64,000 nt of DNA from Nereida sp. MMG025 (GCF_021654165.1 NZ_JAKFZN010000002.1:239001-303000), one strand, 5' to 3'; shown: positions 15,330 to 24,226, numbered from the stretch's first letter. The notes: generated by a model not told the origin, from the letters alone. A program made the numbers and translations.

Positions 15330-16751
15330 CTAGGTTTTGGCCCAAGGGCCGTAGCCAAAGCTCATATAGTCGCGCTGATAGGCATCCCGCGCTTTTCGCT
15401 CAATCTCTTCGTCATACACCTCTTCGAGGGAAAATGGTGCGTCCACGCGGTCGTCGTGAAGCATCGGCGCCGTGCAGCCTGTCTGCGCGGCAAGACCGGC
15501 CAAACCCTCCTCCAGACTGTCTTCACGCAAAATGGCGTCGGGCGGTGCAAATTGCGCGAACCCCTGGATTATATTGATCTGCGATGCCCAGTTGGGATCG
15601 ATACGAACACTTGTTTGCCCGTTTAGGTTGGCTTTGACGAACTCCAGAAAAACACCAAAAGCGGTCTTATGCTGCGCCAAATCATAGTTTGCAGGATCGT
15701 CCGGTATCGACAGATCAAACACCTTTTCCAAGGTTGCACGAATGGCGGGAAAACTGCCATCCCCTGCACCAATAATGCGATCACAAAACGCGCGGTGTGC
15801 ACGCACAACGGGATGCCGAACCACAGTAAATGTGCGGTGTCCTTTTTGATTTCGTTTCCATTGGCGCAAGGTCTTTTGGCTTAGGTCTCGCAATAAATCA
15901 CCACGGGTGACACCGTCCAAATCAGCAAGCCATTGATTGACGGCCCGATGCGGCCCACTGGCAATCGGCATATAAAGCAACGGCGATTTGGAAGACCCGA
16001 TATAGCTTGGGATGGCCGCAGGGCGGCGTGGCTCAAAATTTGGCGTCTGACCCAGATTGAAGTGATCAACCCGCGACAAAGCCGCTTGCATTTCGGGATA
16101 GTTTTCAACCTTATCCTCCAACGCCGCGGGGTTTTGTTTTTTCAGCGCTTTTGACAACGCTTCAAGCTGATGGTCAGACCCAAGGAACCGACCAAGTCCA
16201 TTGACCACCTCAAGAGAATTTATGTCCTCATAAGCGATATAGAACGCGGTTTGGCCCGTCGTCTGAAGGCCGTTTTGCAAATGCAATTGAAAGGCCCGAA
16301 GCTGTTCAAGATGATCTTCAAATTCGGCGCGGTCAAAGACAGCCTTTGCTTTGCGACGATGCGATACGTTGGTGAGTTTCCATTGCCCCGTCGTTTTCGC
16401 AATTTTCCACGACACATAGCTTTCGAGCGGATTACGGGTCAGGATGATTTTCGCCACCGACGGATCATTTAGCACCGTTTCAAGGATGCGTGGATCATGG
16501 TCGTGAAAGTAGCGAAACCCGTTGATCCCTTCCGCATCACGCACCGCATCAAGAAGCTTTTGGGGATCTTTCTCGCGCTCGCGCTGGTTGACGCCAAGGA
16601 TGCTCGGTTCGTTCGGATACCCGATAAAGTGGGGATTGAACGCTTCGCCGTGACAGCTGATATCCTCGAACAAATTCAGGTTTGTTTCGAGAAAGTTAGA
16701 CCCTGTGCGCATCTCTGCAAAAAGGACAAACGACGAAAATCGACCAGTCAT
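15330..16751 (-). CDS. Two-domain sulfotransferase-like protein
   Basis: A 473-residue protein that looks like two sulfotransferase folds in tandem. Domain one (1 to about 230) has a PAPS 5'-phosphosulfate loop, EMRTGSNFLETNL (residues 13-25), and the 3'-phosphate motif ILTRNPLESYVSWK (103-116), resembling Stf0-type enzymes. Domain two (about 250-473) opens with LLYMPIASGPHRAVNQWL, where the usual P-loop lysine and threonine are missing, but keeps a 3'-phosphate-like TFTVVRHPVVRAH (about 307-319). Such enzymes move sulfate from PAPS to sugars or lipids. It is the last gene of a glycosyltransferase run and ends 1 base past the convergent ptsN stop. Domain two may be inactive or structural. Acceptor is unknown; a sulfated glycan is inferred from the neighbours. 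Confidence 0.75.
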   Translation of the reverse strand: MTGRFSSFVLFAEMRTGSNFLETNLNLFEDISCHGEAFNPHFIGYPNEPSILGVNQREREKDPQKLLDAVRDAEGINGFRYFHDHDPRILETVLNDPSVAKIILTRNPLESYVSWKIAKTTGQWKLTNVSHRRKAKAVFDRAEFEDHLEQLRAFQLHLQNGLQTTGQTAFYIAYEDINSLEVVNGLGRFLGSDHQLEALSKALKKQNPAALEDKVENYPEMQAALSRVDHFNLGQTPNFEPRRPAAIPSYIGSSKSPLLYMPIASGPHRAVNQWLADLDGVTRGDLLRDLSQKTLRQWKRNQKGHRTFTVVRHPVVRAHRAFCDRIIGAGDGSFPAIRATLEKVFDLSIPDDPANYDLAQHKTAFGVFLEFVKANLNGQTSVRIDPNWASQINIIQGFAQFAPPDAILREDSLEEGLAGLAAQTGCTAPMLHDDRVDAPFSLEEVYDEEIERKARDAYQRDYMSFGYGPWAKT

Positions 16752-16753
16752 AG

Positions 16754-18451
16754 TTATTTCACCAAGTACGGTTTGCGCGACTTAACGCTGGAAGGTGGTT
16801 CAACATCCGTCACAGGAAAATCGCCCATCAAGTAGGGGTGCATTCCTTGGTTCTTCAAGTTTTGCAAAAACTGTCCAAAACCAGTCATATCAACCATGCG
16901 CGGCACTTCGGTTAGGCGCCGTGACGGTTTCTGCCCCATCTCGTCAATGATCGCCTGAAGCGGCTCCATCGGTGCTTCGATAAATTCGGCCAAGGTCCAA
17001 ATGCGCACTCGCGCTTTGGCCCACTGGCATTTGAACACCTCAAGATATTTGCTTTCAATTTTTTGAAACTCTGCCGCTTCTTTGCGGATTTCACTGAAAT
17101 TTCGGTTCGAGGCAAAAAGCGGTAAGGCCCACGCGCCCGAGATCACCGAAATCTGGGCATTCGGATCAAGCGCCAGCTTCCAATTCAGATCCTGGGTATC
17201 GGCGGGACCGTATTGAAAGCATTGCCGTTCGCCACGCGTGTTCCAGATCAAACTCGTTAGAAAGTCCTTTGGCGCGTAATCGCGCACGATTGCACTGTCG
17301 CTAAGTGCTCCGGTAAACGCGGTTTCCCCGTTCGCAAATTCTACCCGATCCGGGCCAAAAAGATGGCCATGTGCGCGGACATTCGTTGCACGCTGAAGCC
17401 AATCTTCGAAATCTTCAAAAAGCTCTGTGAACCCTGAAAAAACTGAATAGGGGCTGGATGTGATGCTCCCGTCGGCACCATCAAAGGGGAAGCGCCCCTG
17501 CATATAAAGCCCTTTGCGCCCACGCGTCCGACGCTCAACCGCTTTGGCGAAAATACGATCAATCTTTGCGGGCGCAGGCTCTGCCCGCAGGTTCGGGTCC
17601 TCAGGCGCGTTCAGAAATGTCTCGTAAAGCTTATCGGCAAACGGCCATATCTTGCGCGCCACAAAGCAATCGGAGCGGCGCAACAATTGCAAATGATCAT
17701 CATAGAAAATATGTGGCTTACCTTGAAAATCGAACTTCGAAAGGGTGAGCGAGCGGCTTTCGATTTTGCGCGAATAGATACGCGCAAGCGTTTGAAAATA
17801 GCTTTCGTCGGGAATCCAAACGCGCTTGAAAAACCTGTCATACGTCCCGCGCTCTGGGTCTTCGAGAATGGCCGACAGCGTCTGGCGCGTCAAACACCAC
17901 CACTGTGATCCCATATGCGGAATCAATCCCTTGGGTATCGGGCGCTTCAGCCGCAGCTTGCGCTGCACCCAAACATAACGATCAAAGAGGTATCTTTGGT
18001 TTTTCCACGAAAACGGAAACCGCAGCGTAAACCGTTCAGCGCTCAGCCCCCCCACCGTCCATGGCACGTCTTGGGTGGTGGCACTTTCAATGAAGTCCGT
18101 GTTTGGGCGGTCTTCAAGATAGCTGACAAGTTCGGAAATCGGGCGCAGCGGCAGGCATGACCCTGAGGCCAGATAGACGTGGCGCACCTGTTGATGCGTG
18201 TCCAAAAGCTGGCGTGAGGCAAGCTGTGTTGCCTGCACAATACCCCAAGTGCCCCACTCACAGCGTTTGCGCTTGCTGAAAGAGATTTGATCAAGGTCGC
18301 CCAGATTTGCTTTGAAAGCCGCAAAGTCCGAAGCGGCGACACTTGCATCAACATGGATGACAACAGGGCATCCGCCCTGAACCCAATGGCGCGCAACTTG
18401 CTCGGCCCGATTAAGGGCTGTGTGCACAAGCATGACAACACCGACGCTCAT
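16754..18451 (-). CDS. GT14-type (Core-2/I-branching) glycosyltransferase with extra C-terminal region
   Basis: A 565-residue protein. The first 300 residues resemble beta-1,6-N-acetylglucosaminyltransferase (Branch) enzymes: MLVHTALNRAEQVARHW, VVIHVDASVAASDF, VYLASGSCLPLRP, a GSQWWCLTR segment, and WIPDESYFQTL. These features form the UDP-sugar site of GT14 enzymes, which do not need a DxD motif. The C-terminal 260 residues (from about 300) resemble a domain that, from memory, occurs in Rhodobacterales homologues (DUF5928 type); I have not checked this. There is no signal peptide, so it is likely cytosolic. Start overlaps the upstream GT2 gene by four bases and its stop is 2 bases before the sulfotransferase start, so the three genes form one transcription unit. 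Confidence 0.82.
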   Translation of the reverse strand: MSVGVVMLVHTALNRAEQVARHWVQGGCPVVIHVDASVAASDFAAFKANLGDLDQISFSKRKRCEWGTWGIVQATQLASRQLLDTHQQVRHVYLASGSCLPLRPISELVSYLEDRPNTDFIESATTQDVPWTVGGLSAERFTLRFPFSWKNQRYLFDRYVWVQRKLRLKRPIPKGLIPHMGSQWWCLTRQTLSAILEDPERGTYDRFFKRVWIPDESYFQTLARIYSRKIESRSLTLSKFDFQGKPHIFYDDHLQLLRRSDCFVARKIWPFADKLYETFLNAPEDPNLRAEPAPAKIDRIFAKAVERRTRGRKGLYMQGRFPFDGADGSITSSPYSVFSGFTELFEDFEDWLQRATNVRAHGHLFGPDRVEFANGETAFTGALSDSAIVRDYAPKDFLTSLIWNTRGERQCFQYGPADTQDLNWKLALDPNAQISVISGAWALPLFASNRNFSEIRKEAAEFQKIESKYLEVFKCQWAKARVRIWTLAEFIEAPMEPLQAIIDEMGQKPSRRLTEVPRMVDMTGFGQFLQNLKNQGMHPYLMGDFPVTDVEPPSSVKSRKPYLVK

Positions 18452-19458
18452 GCCCAGTTTCCTTTGGACATCAGACCCAAAATCTCAAGCTGTCGCCAGT
18501 TGATGTATTTTTCGGACCACTTACACCACAAATCAGGCTCGTCCTGCATTTGTGCGGCATATGCTTTGTATTCATGGCTGGCCGCATAGTGCTGCTTGCG
18601 CTCCAGTTCTTCGGCGGCTTTTTCGCCAAAGCTATCCAGAAACTTCGCGTGAAGAAGGATGCCCGTTGCCTTTTCACCGCCCCTTTCGTCGTAGGTCAGG
18701 TTCAAGCCCCGTGGCAGCAGCATATGGGTCGAGCTGACATAGGCGTAATGCCTGCGCCATTTGACCAGCGGTGTCTTGTTCAAAGCAGGTGCGCGTTTAG
18801 GATTGTCCGCAAAAAACATGCGCATCCTGGGACCACCCTGAATCCAGAGGTTTCCAAATTTCTCGTTTTTGGAGATCGTGTAATTGCCCGCATCAAACCA
18901 GTTCAAAACCTCCATCGGGTCTTGCCCCTCGCTATAGCGCGAATGGTTCAGCGGCCCTTTGGGATACATATCAAGCAACATTGTGCTGAAAGAACGAATT
19001 GATGATGCATCCAGCCAGTCTGTCAATGCGCGGATCGGGCGGGTGTCGCAGAACGGATAGATAAAGAATTCATCACTATCCACCGTCAGGCACCAATGTC
19101 CCGAACCGTATTTTGATTGCAGATAGTTCAACCAGTCGACACCAAAGCGCGCACGCTTGTAGCTGGCGTTGGTTGTCCAAAGCGAGACATCCGGCTGCGT
19201 TTCAAGATATTCGCGACTGCCATCGGTGCTGCCGTTGTCGACGATCACAAAATGGCTGATGCCTTTGTCGCGGTAGTAATTCAGGAAAAATGGCAGTCTT
19301 CGCTTTTCGTTGCGCAACGTGGAAAACAACAACACATCGCCAGATGAAATCGCTTTGGTCCGGTTTTGAACAGGTTTCAGCTCGCGTCGCTTCCGAAGCG
19401 CGCGAATACGCCAACGTTTCCGCTGAAGTCGCAAACGATATGACTCGAGTAAGCCCAA
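18448..19458 (-). CDS. Glycosyltransferase family 2-like protein (copy 1)
   Basis: A 336-residue GT-A-fold glycosyltransferase. Landmarks are FSTLRNEKRRLPFFLNYYRD with FVIVDNGSTDGS (nucleotide-sugar site, about residues 46-80), and the metal-binding acidic cluster in WCLTVDSDEFFIYP (about 122-135). An arginine-rich N-terminus precedes the domain. It has no transmembrane segment, so it probably acts at the cytosolic membrane face on a lipid-linked or sugar acceptor. A paralogue lies immediately upstream (19550-20578). The donor and acceptor sugars cannot be read from sequence. It overlaps the GT14 gene downstream by four bases. Confidence 0.88.
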   Translation of the reverse strand: MGLLESYRLRLQRKRWRIRALRKRRELKPVQNRTKAISSGDVLLFSTLRNEKRRLPFFLNYYRDKGISHFVIVDNGSTDGSREYLETQPDVSLWTTNASYKRARFGVDWLNYLQSKYGSGHWCLTVDSDEFFIYPFCDTRPIRALTDWLDASSIRSFSTMLLDMYPKGPLNHSRYSEGQDPMEVLNWFDAGNYTISKNEKFGNLWIQGGPRMRMFFADNPKRAPALNKTPLVKWRRHYAYVSSTHMLLPRGLNLTYDERGGEKATGILLHAKFLDSFGEKAAEELERKQHYAASHEYKAYAAQMQDEPDLWCKWSEKYINWRQLEILGLMSKGNWA

Positions 19459-19549
19459 TTCCTGCCTTTACCAATCGTTTACAAAACGCAAACAGACCGT
19501 TTCCATAGATACTAGTCTGTCATTTCAATTTGGTAAACGAAAAGCTGTT

Positions 19550-20578
19550 TTATTGCAGCCACTTGCCCCCAAACATCAAACCCTGTTGCACCATATCCTC
19601 CCACCCCCTGTAATGGGCAGAGGTTTCGCACCACAGATCGGGTTGCTGCGTGATATGATCATAGTAATCACCATATCTCTCGCTATGGGTGAAATGTTCT
19701 GCGCGATGTTTTTCGCTAGATGATTTTTCGATGACTTCAGGTAGAAATTTTGAATGCAGCAATACACCTGACGGAAGGCCAAGACGGGCATCAAGACCAC
19801 GATTCAAGCGCCGGGGCAGAGCAATGTGCATTGAGCTGAGGTAAGCATAAGACCGGTGCCAGAAAATCAACGGTGTCTTGTCGAGATGAGGGGCATGATC
19901 TGGCGTATCGGCAAAAAACATACGTTTGCGTGGCCCGCCGCGCACCGAAATATTACTGAATTTGGCAAGACGCTCGTAGGTGTAGGTGTCCGCATCATAC
20001 CATGCCAAAGCTTCTGTCGGATTCTGGCCCGCGCGGTAAGGCACGCTTCCGATGGGCCCTTTTGGATAGAGGTCCAGCATCACGGCAGCGAAACACTCCG
20101 CTTTATTTGCGGCCAGCCATTTCGTCAGTTCCTTGAGTCCCCGTTCCCCCCAATGGGGATAAATCAGGCATTCATCGACATCCAAGGTCAGACACCAACG
20201 CCCGTGGCCATGAGACCGCAAAAGCCAGTTCAGCCAATCCATGCCGAACCGAGACCCCTTATAGCTGTGATCTGTCCGCCAAACCGAAACATCGTCCTGC
20301 TGCGCCAAATATTCGGACGTTCCATCGTCGCTGCCATTGTCGACAATCAGAAAGTGCGCAACGCCAAGCTGCCTGTGGTGTGCGAGGAAAAAGGGAAGCC
20401 GTGTAATTTCGTTTCGGACTGTGCTGAAGGCCAGAATTGCATCTGATGGCAATTCATTGGTTCGGTCAGTGACGCATGAAAGCTCTCGCCGCTTTTGAAA
20501 TGCGCGCCAAAGAAGGCGACGGCGTTTCCATCTCAGCTTGTAGGCGCGCCACGGGTCTTGCAGGTCAACATCCATCAC
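19550..20578 (-). CDS. Glycosyltransferase family 2-like protein (copy 2)
   Basis: A 342-residue paralogue of the downstream glycosyltransferase. Shared landmarks include FSTVRNEITRLPFFLAHHR, FLIVDNGSDDGTSEYL and WCLTLDVDECLIYP, then a common MLDLYPKGP segment and a conserved GGPRKRMFFADTP block. The C-termini also align (PDLWCETSAHYRGWEDM versus PDLWCKWSEKYINWRQLE). The two genes evidently arose by tandem duplication and have diverged. The gap of about 90 bases to copy 1 is A+T-rich and may hold a promoter. The start is one of two consecutive ATGs at 20578; galU ends 21 bases upstream. Confidence 0.88.
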   Translation of the reverse strand: MMDVDLQDPWRAYKLRWKRRRLLWRAFQKRRELSCVTDRTNELPSDAILAFSTVRNEITRLPFFLAHHRQLGVAHFLIVDNGSDDGTSEYLAQQDDVSVWRTDHSYKGSRFGMDWLNWLLRSHGHGRWCLTLDVDECLIYPHWGERGLKELTKWLAANKAECFAAVMLDLYPKGPIGSVPYRAGQNPTEALAWYDADTYTYERLAKFSNISVRGGPRKRMFFADTPDHAPHLDKTPLIFWHRSYAYLSSMHIALPRRLNRGLDARLGLPSGVLLHSKFLPEVIEKSSSEKHRAEHFTHSERYGDYYDHITQQPDLWCETSAHYRGWEDMVQQGLMFGGKWLQ

Positions 20579-20599
20579 AAGACCCTTTCAGGCCACTGC

Positions 20600-21493
20600 T
20601 TATTGGGCTGCGCGCTGCGTTCCCACAACATGCGAAAGATAGTCTGAAAACTCGTCGCGCAGCTCTTCACGGGCCAGCCCAAAGGCGACTGTCGCCTGCA
20701 AAAACCCTGCTTTAGAGCCACAATCATAGCGCTGCCCACGAAAACGGAAGCCGTAGACACCACGATCTTTTTCGATCTCACGCGCGATTGCATCGGTCAG
20801 CTGAATTTCGCCGCCAGCGCCAGATTTCATCTGGTTCAAGTTCTGCAAAACTTTTGGCGACAGGATATACCGGCCAATCACAGCCAAATTCGATGGCGCT
20901 TTTTCGGCTTCGGGTTTTTCAACCATGCCTTTTACGGACACCATCGATCCCATGTCTTCCTGAATATCCAAAACGCCGTAAGAGCTTATGGCTGTCTTGG
21001 GCACTTCCATGGCAGCCACCATCGACCCGCCTGTTTCTTCGTAGGCTTCCACCATCTGTTGTAGGCATGGTTTGTCGGCGGCAATCACGTCATCGGGCAA
21101 AATCACGGCGAAAGGCTCGTTGGCAATCAGACGGCGTGCGCACCAGACCGCGTGGCCCAGACCAAGTGCTTTGTGCTGACGGATATACGCAATCGCGCCA
21201 CTGTCCATGTTTGTGTTCTTCAAGGTTTCCAGAAGTTCGTCTTTGCCCTTCTTGCGCAACTCTTGTTCAAGGGTTGGCGAGTGATCAAAGTAATCCTCAA
21301 GCGCACCCTTGCCGCGCGACGTCACAAAGATGAATTCCTTAATGCCTGCTGCACGCGCTTCATCGATCGCATATTGGATCAACGGGCGGTCAACCAATGT
21401 CATGATTTCTTTCGGCACCGATTTGGTCGCTGGTAAAAACCGCGTCCCAAGTCCCGCCACAGGAAAAATCGCCTTTGTAACCTTTTTTCGCAT
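20600..21493 (-). CDS. galU: UTP-glucose-1-phosphate uridylyltransferase
   Basis: A 297-residue GalU that makes UDP-glucose, the donor for exopolysaccharide, capsule and LPS sugars. The nucleotide-binding start KAIFPVAGLGTRFLPATKS, followed by KEIMTLVDRPLIQYAIDEA, is diagnostic. AVWCARRLI, FAVILPDDVI and GGEIQLTDAIA are further family motifs. I start at ATG 21493 (MRKKVTKAIFP) rather than 21505, which only adds MGFE. It lies directly before the two glycosyltransferases, consistent with a shared glycan pathway. A dyad lies in its 5' region at 21518-21534. Confidence 0.95.
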   Translation of the reverse strand: MRKKVTKAIFPVAGLGTRFLPATKSVPKEIMTLVDRPLIQYAIDEARAAGIKEFIFVTSRGKGALEDYFDHSPTLEQELRKKGKDELLETLKNTNMDSGAIAYIRQHKALGLGHAVWCARRLIANEPFAVILPDDVIAADKPCLQQMVEAYEETGGSMVAAMEVPKTAISSYGVLDIQEDMGSMVSVKGMVEKPEAEKAPSNLAVIGRYILSPKVLQNLNQMKSGAGGEIQLTDAIAREIEKDRGVYGFRFRGQRYDCGSKAGFLQATVAFGLAREELRDEFSDYLSHVVGTQRAAQ

Positions 21494-21517
21494 CTCAAAT
21501 CCCACCTAACACTCTTT

Positions 21518-21534
21518 AGAACTCTGTCGGTTCT
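21518..21534. promoter_or_regulatory. Dyad AGAAC-N7-GTTCT upstream of galU
   Basis: A perfect 5-base inverted repeat around 7 bases sits 25-41 bases before the galU start. It could be an operator for an unidentified regulator or a leader hairpin. It is not an alphaproteobacterial LexA box, because that site is a direct repeat. The surrounding 160 bases between galU and kdsB are A+T-rich and hold no gene. Confidence 0.3.
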
Positions 21535-21653
21535 CTACAATTTGGATTGTTTACAATTAAGGCAACAATAAGGCATTTTTTCTGATCTGTCGAAAAGGGG
21601 AAATATTCCTGCGGATTGTCGCTAGATGGTTGCGTTTTTTGTTGACCCCCGCG

Positions 21654-22454
21654 TCAAGCCAAACCCATCTCTGCCATCATTTTTTCCAGCTTCGGAACGT
21701 CTTCGGGATTGTTCAATTCCCAAAACTGGCGACCGCGTGCTTGGACTTCCACACATAGCATATGGCGCCCACGCTCAAGAAACCGAAGCTGCTCTAACCC
21801 TTCGAGCGTTTCCAGCGCTCCGGCTTGCCACGTTGGATAGGCGGTCAGCGCATCTGGCCGATACCCGTAGACCCCCACATGATGATAAACAGGCGTCGGC
21901 ATATCATCGGCGTAATTGACACTGGTAAACGGGATCACTTCTTTACTGAAATAAAGCGCGTTTTTATCCGTCCCAAACACCGCGGTTGTGCCGCCTACGC
22001 GGCCCTCTTTGCGATCATTCATAAGGTCTTTGTGCATGGCTCCATCACAGCGCAAAACCGGCGTTGCGACCTCTGCGCTTGGGTTTGCCTCAAGCCCTGC
22101 AATCAGATCCTCAATGAACCATGCAGGGGTCAGCGGTGCATCGCCCTGCAAATTCACCACGATGTCATATGGCTCGGCCAACGTCGAATAGGCCTCAGCA
22201 CACCGTTCGGTGCCGTTTTGGCACTGCTCGGACGTCATGACGACCTCCGCGCCAAAACCCTCAGCCGCTGCCTTGATGCGATCATCATCCGTGGCGACCA
22301 CCACGCGCGCTACACCTTGCACCTCCATCGCCGCGCGCCATGATCTCTCGATCAGGCTTCGTTTTTCACCTGTTGCACCAGTCAGGGCGACAAGTGGTTT
22401 TCCAGGATAGCGCGTGCTGGCAAACCGCGCGGGGATCAGGATCAAAACAGACAC
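21654..22454 (-). CDS. kdsB: 3-deoxy-manno-octulosonate cytidylyltransferase (CMP-Kdo synthetase)
   Basis: A 266-residue enzyme that activates Kdo as CMP-Kdo. The start MSVLILIPARFASTRYPGKPL carries the nucleotide-binding signature, and later motifs VVVATDDDRI, LQGDAPL and HHVGVYGYRPDAL are typical. CMP-Kdo feeds LPS inner core or, in ABC-exported capsules, the poly-Kdo linker; the capsule paralogue is called KpsU. The next gene upstream is cysQ (3 bases between them), and an export permease lies beyond. Whether this is the only kdsB in the genome would decide if its role is LPS or capsule. Confidence 0.93.
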   Translation of the reverse strand: MSVLILIPARFASTRYPGKPLVALTGATGEKRSLIERSWRAAMEVQGVARVVVATDDDRIKAAAEGFGAEVVMTSEQCQNGTERCAEAYSTLAEPYDIVVNLQGDAPLTPAWFIEDLIAGLEANPSAEVATPVLRCDGAMHKDLMNDRKEGRVGGTTAVFGTDKNALYFSKEVIPFTSVNYADDMPTPVYHHVGVYGYRPDALTAYPTWQAGALETLEGLEQLRFLERGRHMLCVEVQARGRQFWELNNPEDVPKLEKMMAEMGLA

Positions 22455-22457
22455 TAA

Positions 22458-23255
22458 TCAGGCCTTTTTCAGCTCTACACCCGGGGCATAGGCAATAAAA
22501 AACGGATTGGCGTAGTCAGGCTTTCCGTATGTCAGGGGTGTATGATCGTCAAAACGGATCACGTGCCCGCCAGCACCGTTCAAAACAGCATGACCCGCCG
22601 CCGTATCCCATTCCATCGTCCGACCGACGCGGGGGTAGATGTCAGCTTCACCTGTGGCGATTAGACAGAACTTCAGCGACGATCCCGCGCTTTTCATATC
22701 GGCGACGTTGTATTTGCCGATGTAATCATCCGTCGCTTGGTCGCGGTGCGATTTCGACGCGACGACCAAAAGCGCAGAATTGTCTGGATTAGACACTGAT
22801 ATGGGCGTGGTTTCGCCGATGGTTTCTTTGGCAAAAGGTGCAGCTTCTTCCACTGTCGTTCCATCCGCTTGTGTAAAGAACAAACGATCTTTGGCAGGCG
22901 CATATACAACGCCGCGCACGGGAACGCCGTTTTCGACATACGCGATGTTGACGGTGAAGTCGCCACGGCGGTTAATGAACTCCTTGGTGCCATCAAGCGG
23001 GTCAACGATGATGAACGTATCGGCCTTTTGCGTATGGGTGCCAGACTGTTCTTCGGTGATCAAAAGCGTGTCGGGAAACGCGGCGCGCAGTCCTTCGGAA
23101 ATGATCGCATCGGCCGCTTCATCCGCGGCTGTGACGGGGCTGTCATCGGACTTAACTTTGACGTCAAAATCATCCGCATCGTAAATTTCCATGATCTTGT
23201 CGCCCGCCTTCAGCGCCAATTCACGAAACACCGTTTCCATTTTTTGATAATCCAA
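22458..23255 (-). CDS. cysQ: 3'(2'),5'-bisphosphate nucleotidase (PAP phosphatase)
   Basis: A lithium-sensitive-type phosphatase of the inositol monophosphatase superfamily that hydrolyses 3'-phosphoadenosine 5'-phosphate (PAP) to AMP. PAP is the by-product of PAPS reductase and of PAPS-dependent sulfotransferases. Signatures are the metal site DPLDGTKEF, preceded by ITEEQSG, and EWDTAAGHAVL near the C-terminus. I choose TTG 23255 because an AGGAG lies eight bases before it; ATG 23240 (MET) or a GTG at 23279 are alternatives. The gene shares a cluster with a sulfotransferase gene (15.3 kb), so it could detoxify PAP made there as well as from sulfate assimilation. Confidence 0.92.
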   Translation of the reverse strand: MDYQKMETVFRELALKAGDKIMEIYDADDFDVKVKSDDSPVTAADEAADAIISEGLRAAFPDTLLITEEQSGTHTQKADTFIIVDPLDGTKEFINRRGDFTVNIAYVENGVPVRGVVYAPAKDRLFFTQADGTTVEEAAPFAKETIGETTPISVSNPDNSALLVVASKSHRDQATDDYIGKYNVADMKSAGSSLKFCLIATGEADIYPRVGRTMEWDTAAGHAVLNGAGGHVIRFDDHTPLTYGKPDYANPFFIAYAPGVELKKA

Positions 23256-23404
23256 AACCCTGCACTCCTGTCCGGTCACCCATATTCAATTGAAAAAATC
23301 CGCATCTCGCGTATTTTGATCCACGAGCGTTATGCGTCTGTGGTAACAAAACAGCAAGATAGCTGTGATCAGATGCGACCAAAGTGTAGCGAAAGCAGGA
23401 AGCC

Positions 23405-24226
23405 ATGTTCCAATTTGAAGCAAAGCCCGCAGGACGGCGCCGCGCCGTCGGTATGCTTGAGTTGATCTACTACGGCATCGTTCGTGATGTGCGCAAAAGC
23501 CACGGCAATGCGCTGATCGGGCTTTTCATGAATGTCATGCAAACCATCATCTTTGTTGCAGCGTTCTATTTTATGTTTTCCATCTTGGGCATTCGCGGTT
23601 CTGCCCTGCGCGGGGATTTCCTGCTCTACATCATGACGGGGATTTTTCTTTTTCTGACCCACACAAAAGCGCTCAGCGCGGTCGTAGGCTCTGAAGGCCC
23701 TGCATCTCCGATGATGAAACATGCGCCGATGAATACAGCGATTGCGATTTGTTCGTCAGCGCTCGGGTCACTCTATATCCAGATTTTGTCGCTGTTTATC
23801 GTTTTGTTTCTCTATCATGTGATCATGACGCCCGTGCACATCGAAGACCCTATCGGGGCAATGGCGATGCTTTTGCTATCCTGGTTTTCTGGGGTGGCGA
23901 TCGGGATGGTTTTGTTGGCGCTCAAACCGTGGATGCCCGGCGCGGTGCAGATGATTACCCAGATTTACAGCCGCGCAAATATGATTGCGTCCGGCAAGAT
24001 GTTTGTGGCCAACACACTTCCAAGTTTCATGCTTGCGATGTTCGACTGGAACCCCCTGTTTCACTGCATTGATCAGGCGCGCGGCTATACATTCATCAAT
24101 TACAACCCCCGCTATAGCAATTGGGAATACGCGATGATCGTGGCGATTATCTTTCTCATGGTTGGCTTGATGGGAGAGTTTTATACGCGCAAGAACGCGT
24201 CGGTGTCGTGGAGTGCGCGGCGTTGA
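23405..24226 (+). CDS. ABC-2 type polysaccharide export permease (KpsM-like)
   Basis: A 273-residue inner-membrane protein with about six hydrophobic helices (e.g. ALIGLFMNVMQTIIFVAAF, YIQILSLFIVLFLYHVIM, AMIVAIIFLMVGLMGEF). The overall pattern matches ABC-2 permeases such as KpsM that export capsular or O-antigen polysaccharide. The partner ATPase (KpsT-like) and the periplasmic proteins (KpsE/KpsD) are not in the window, so the transporter is incomplete here. It is divergent from cysQ. The downstream SH3 gene begins inside its stop codon. Export of the glycan made by the neighbours is inferred. Confidence 0.8.
   Translation: MFQFEAKPAGRRRAVGMLELIYYGIVRDVRKSHGNALIGLFMNVMQTIIFVAAFYFMFSILGIRGSALRGDFLLYIMTGIFLFLTHTKALSAVVGSEGPASPMMKHAPMNTAIAICSSALGSLYIQILSLFIVLFLYHVIMTPVHIEDPIGAMAMLLLSWFSGVAIGMVLLALKPWMPGAVQMITQIYSRANMIASGKMFVANTLPSFMLAMFDWNPLFHCIDQARGYTFINYNPRYSNWEYAMIVAIIFLMVGLMGEFYTRKNASVSWSARR

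Noticed and set aside
21518-21534. Possible LexA box before galU
   Set aside because: The repeat is inverted (AGAAC...GTTCT), whereas the alphaproteobacterial LexA site is a direct repeat such as that found before imuA.
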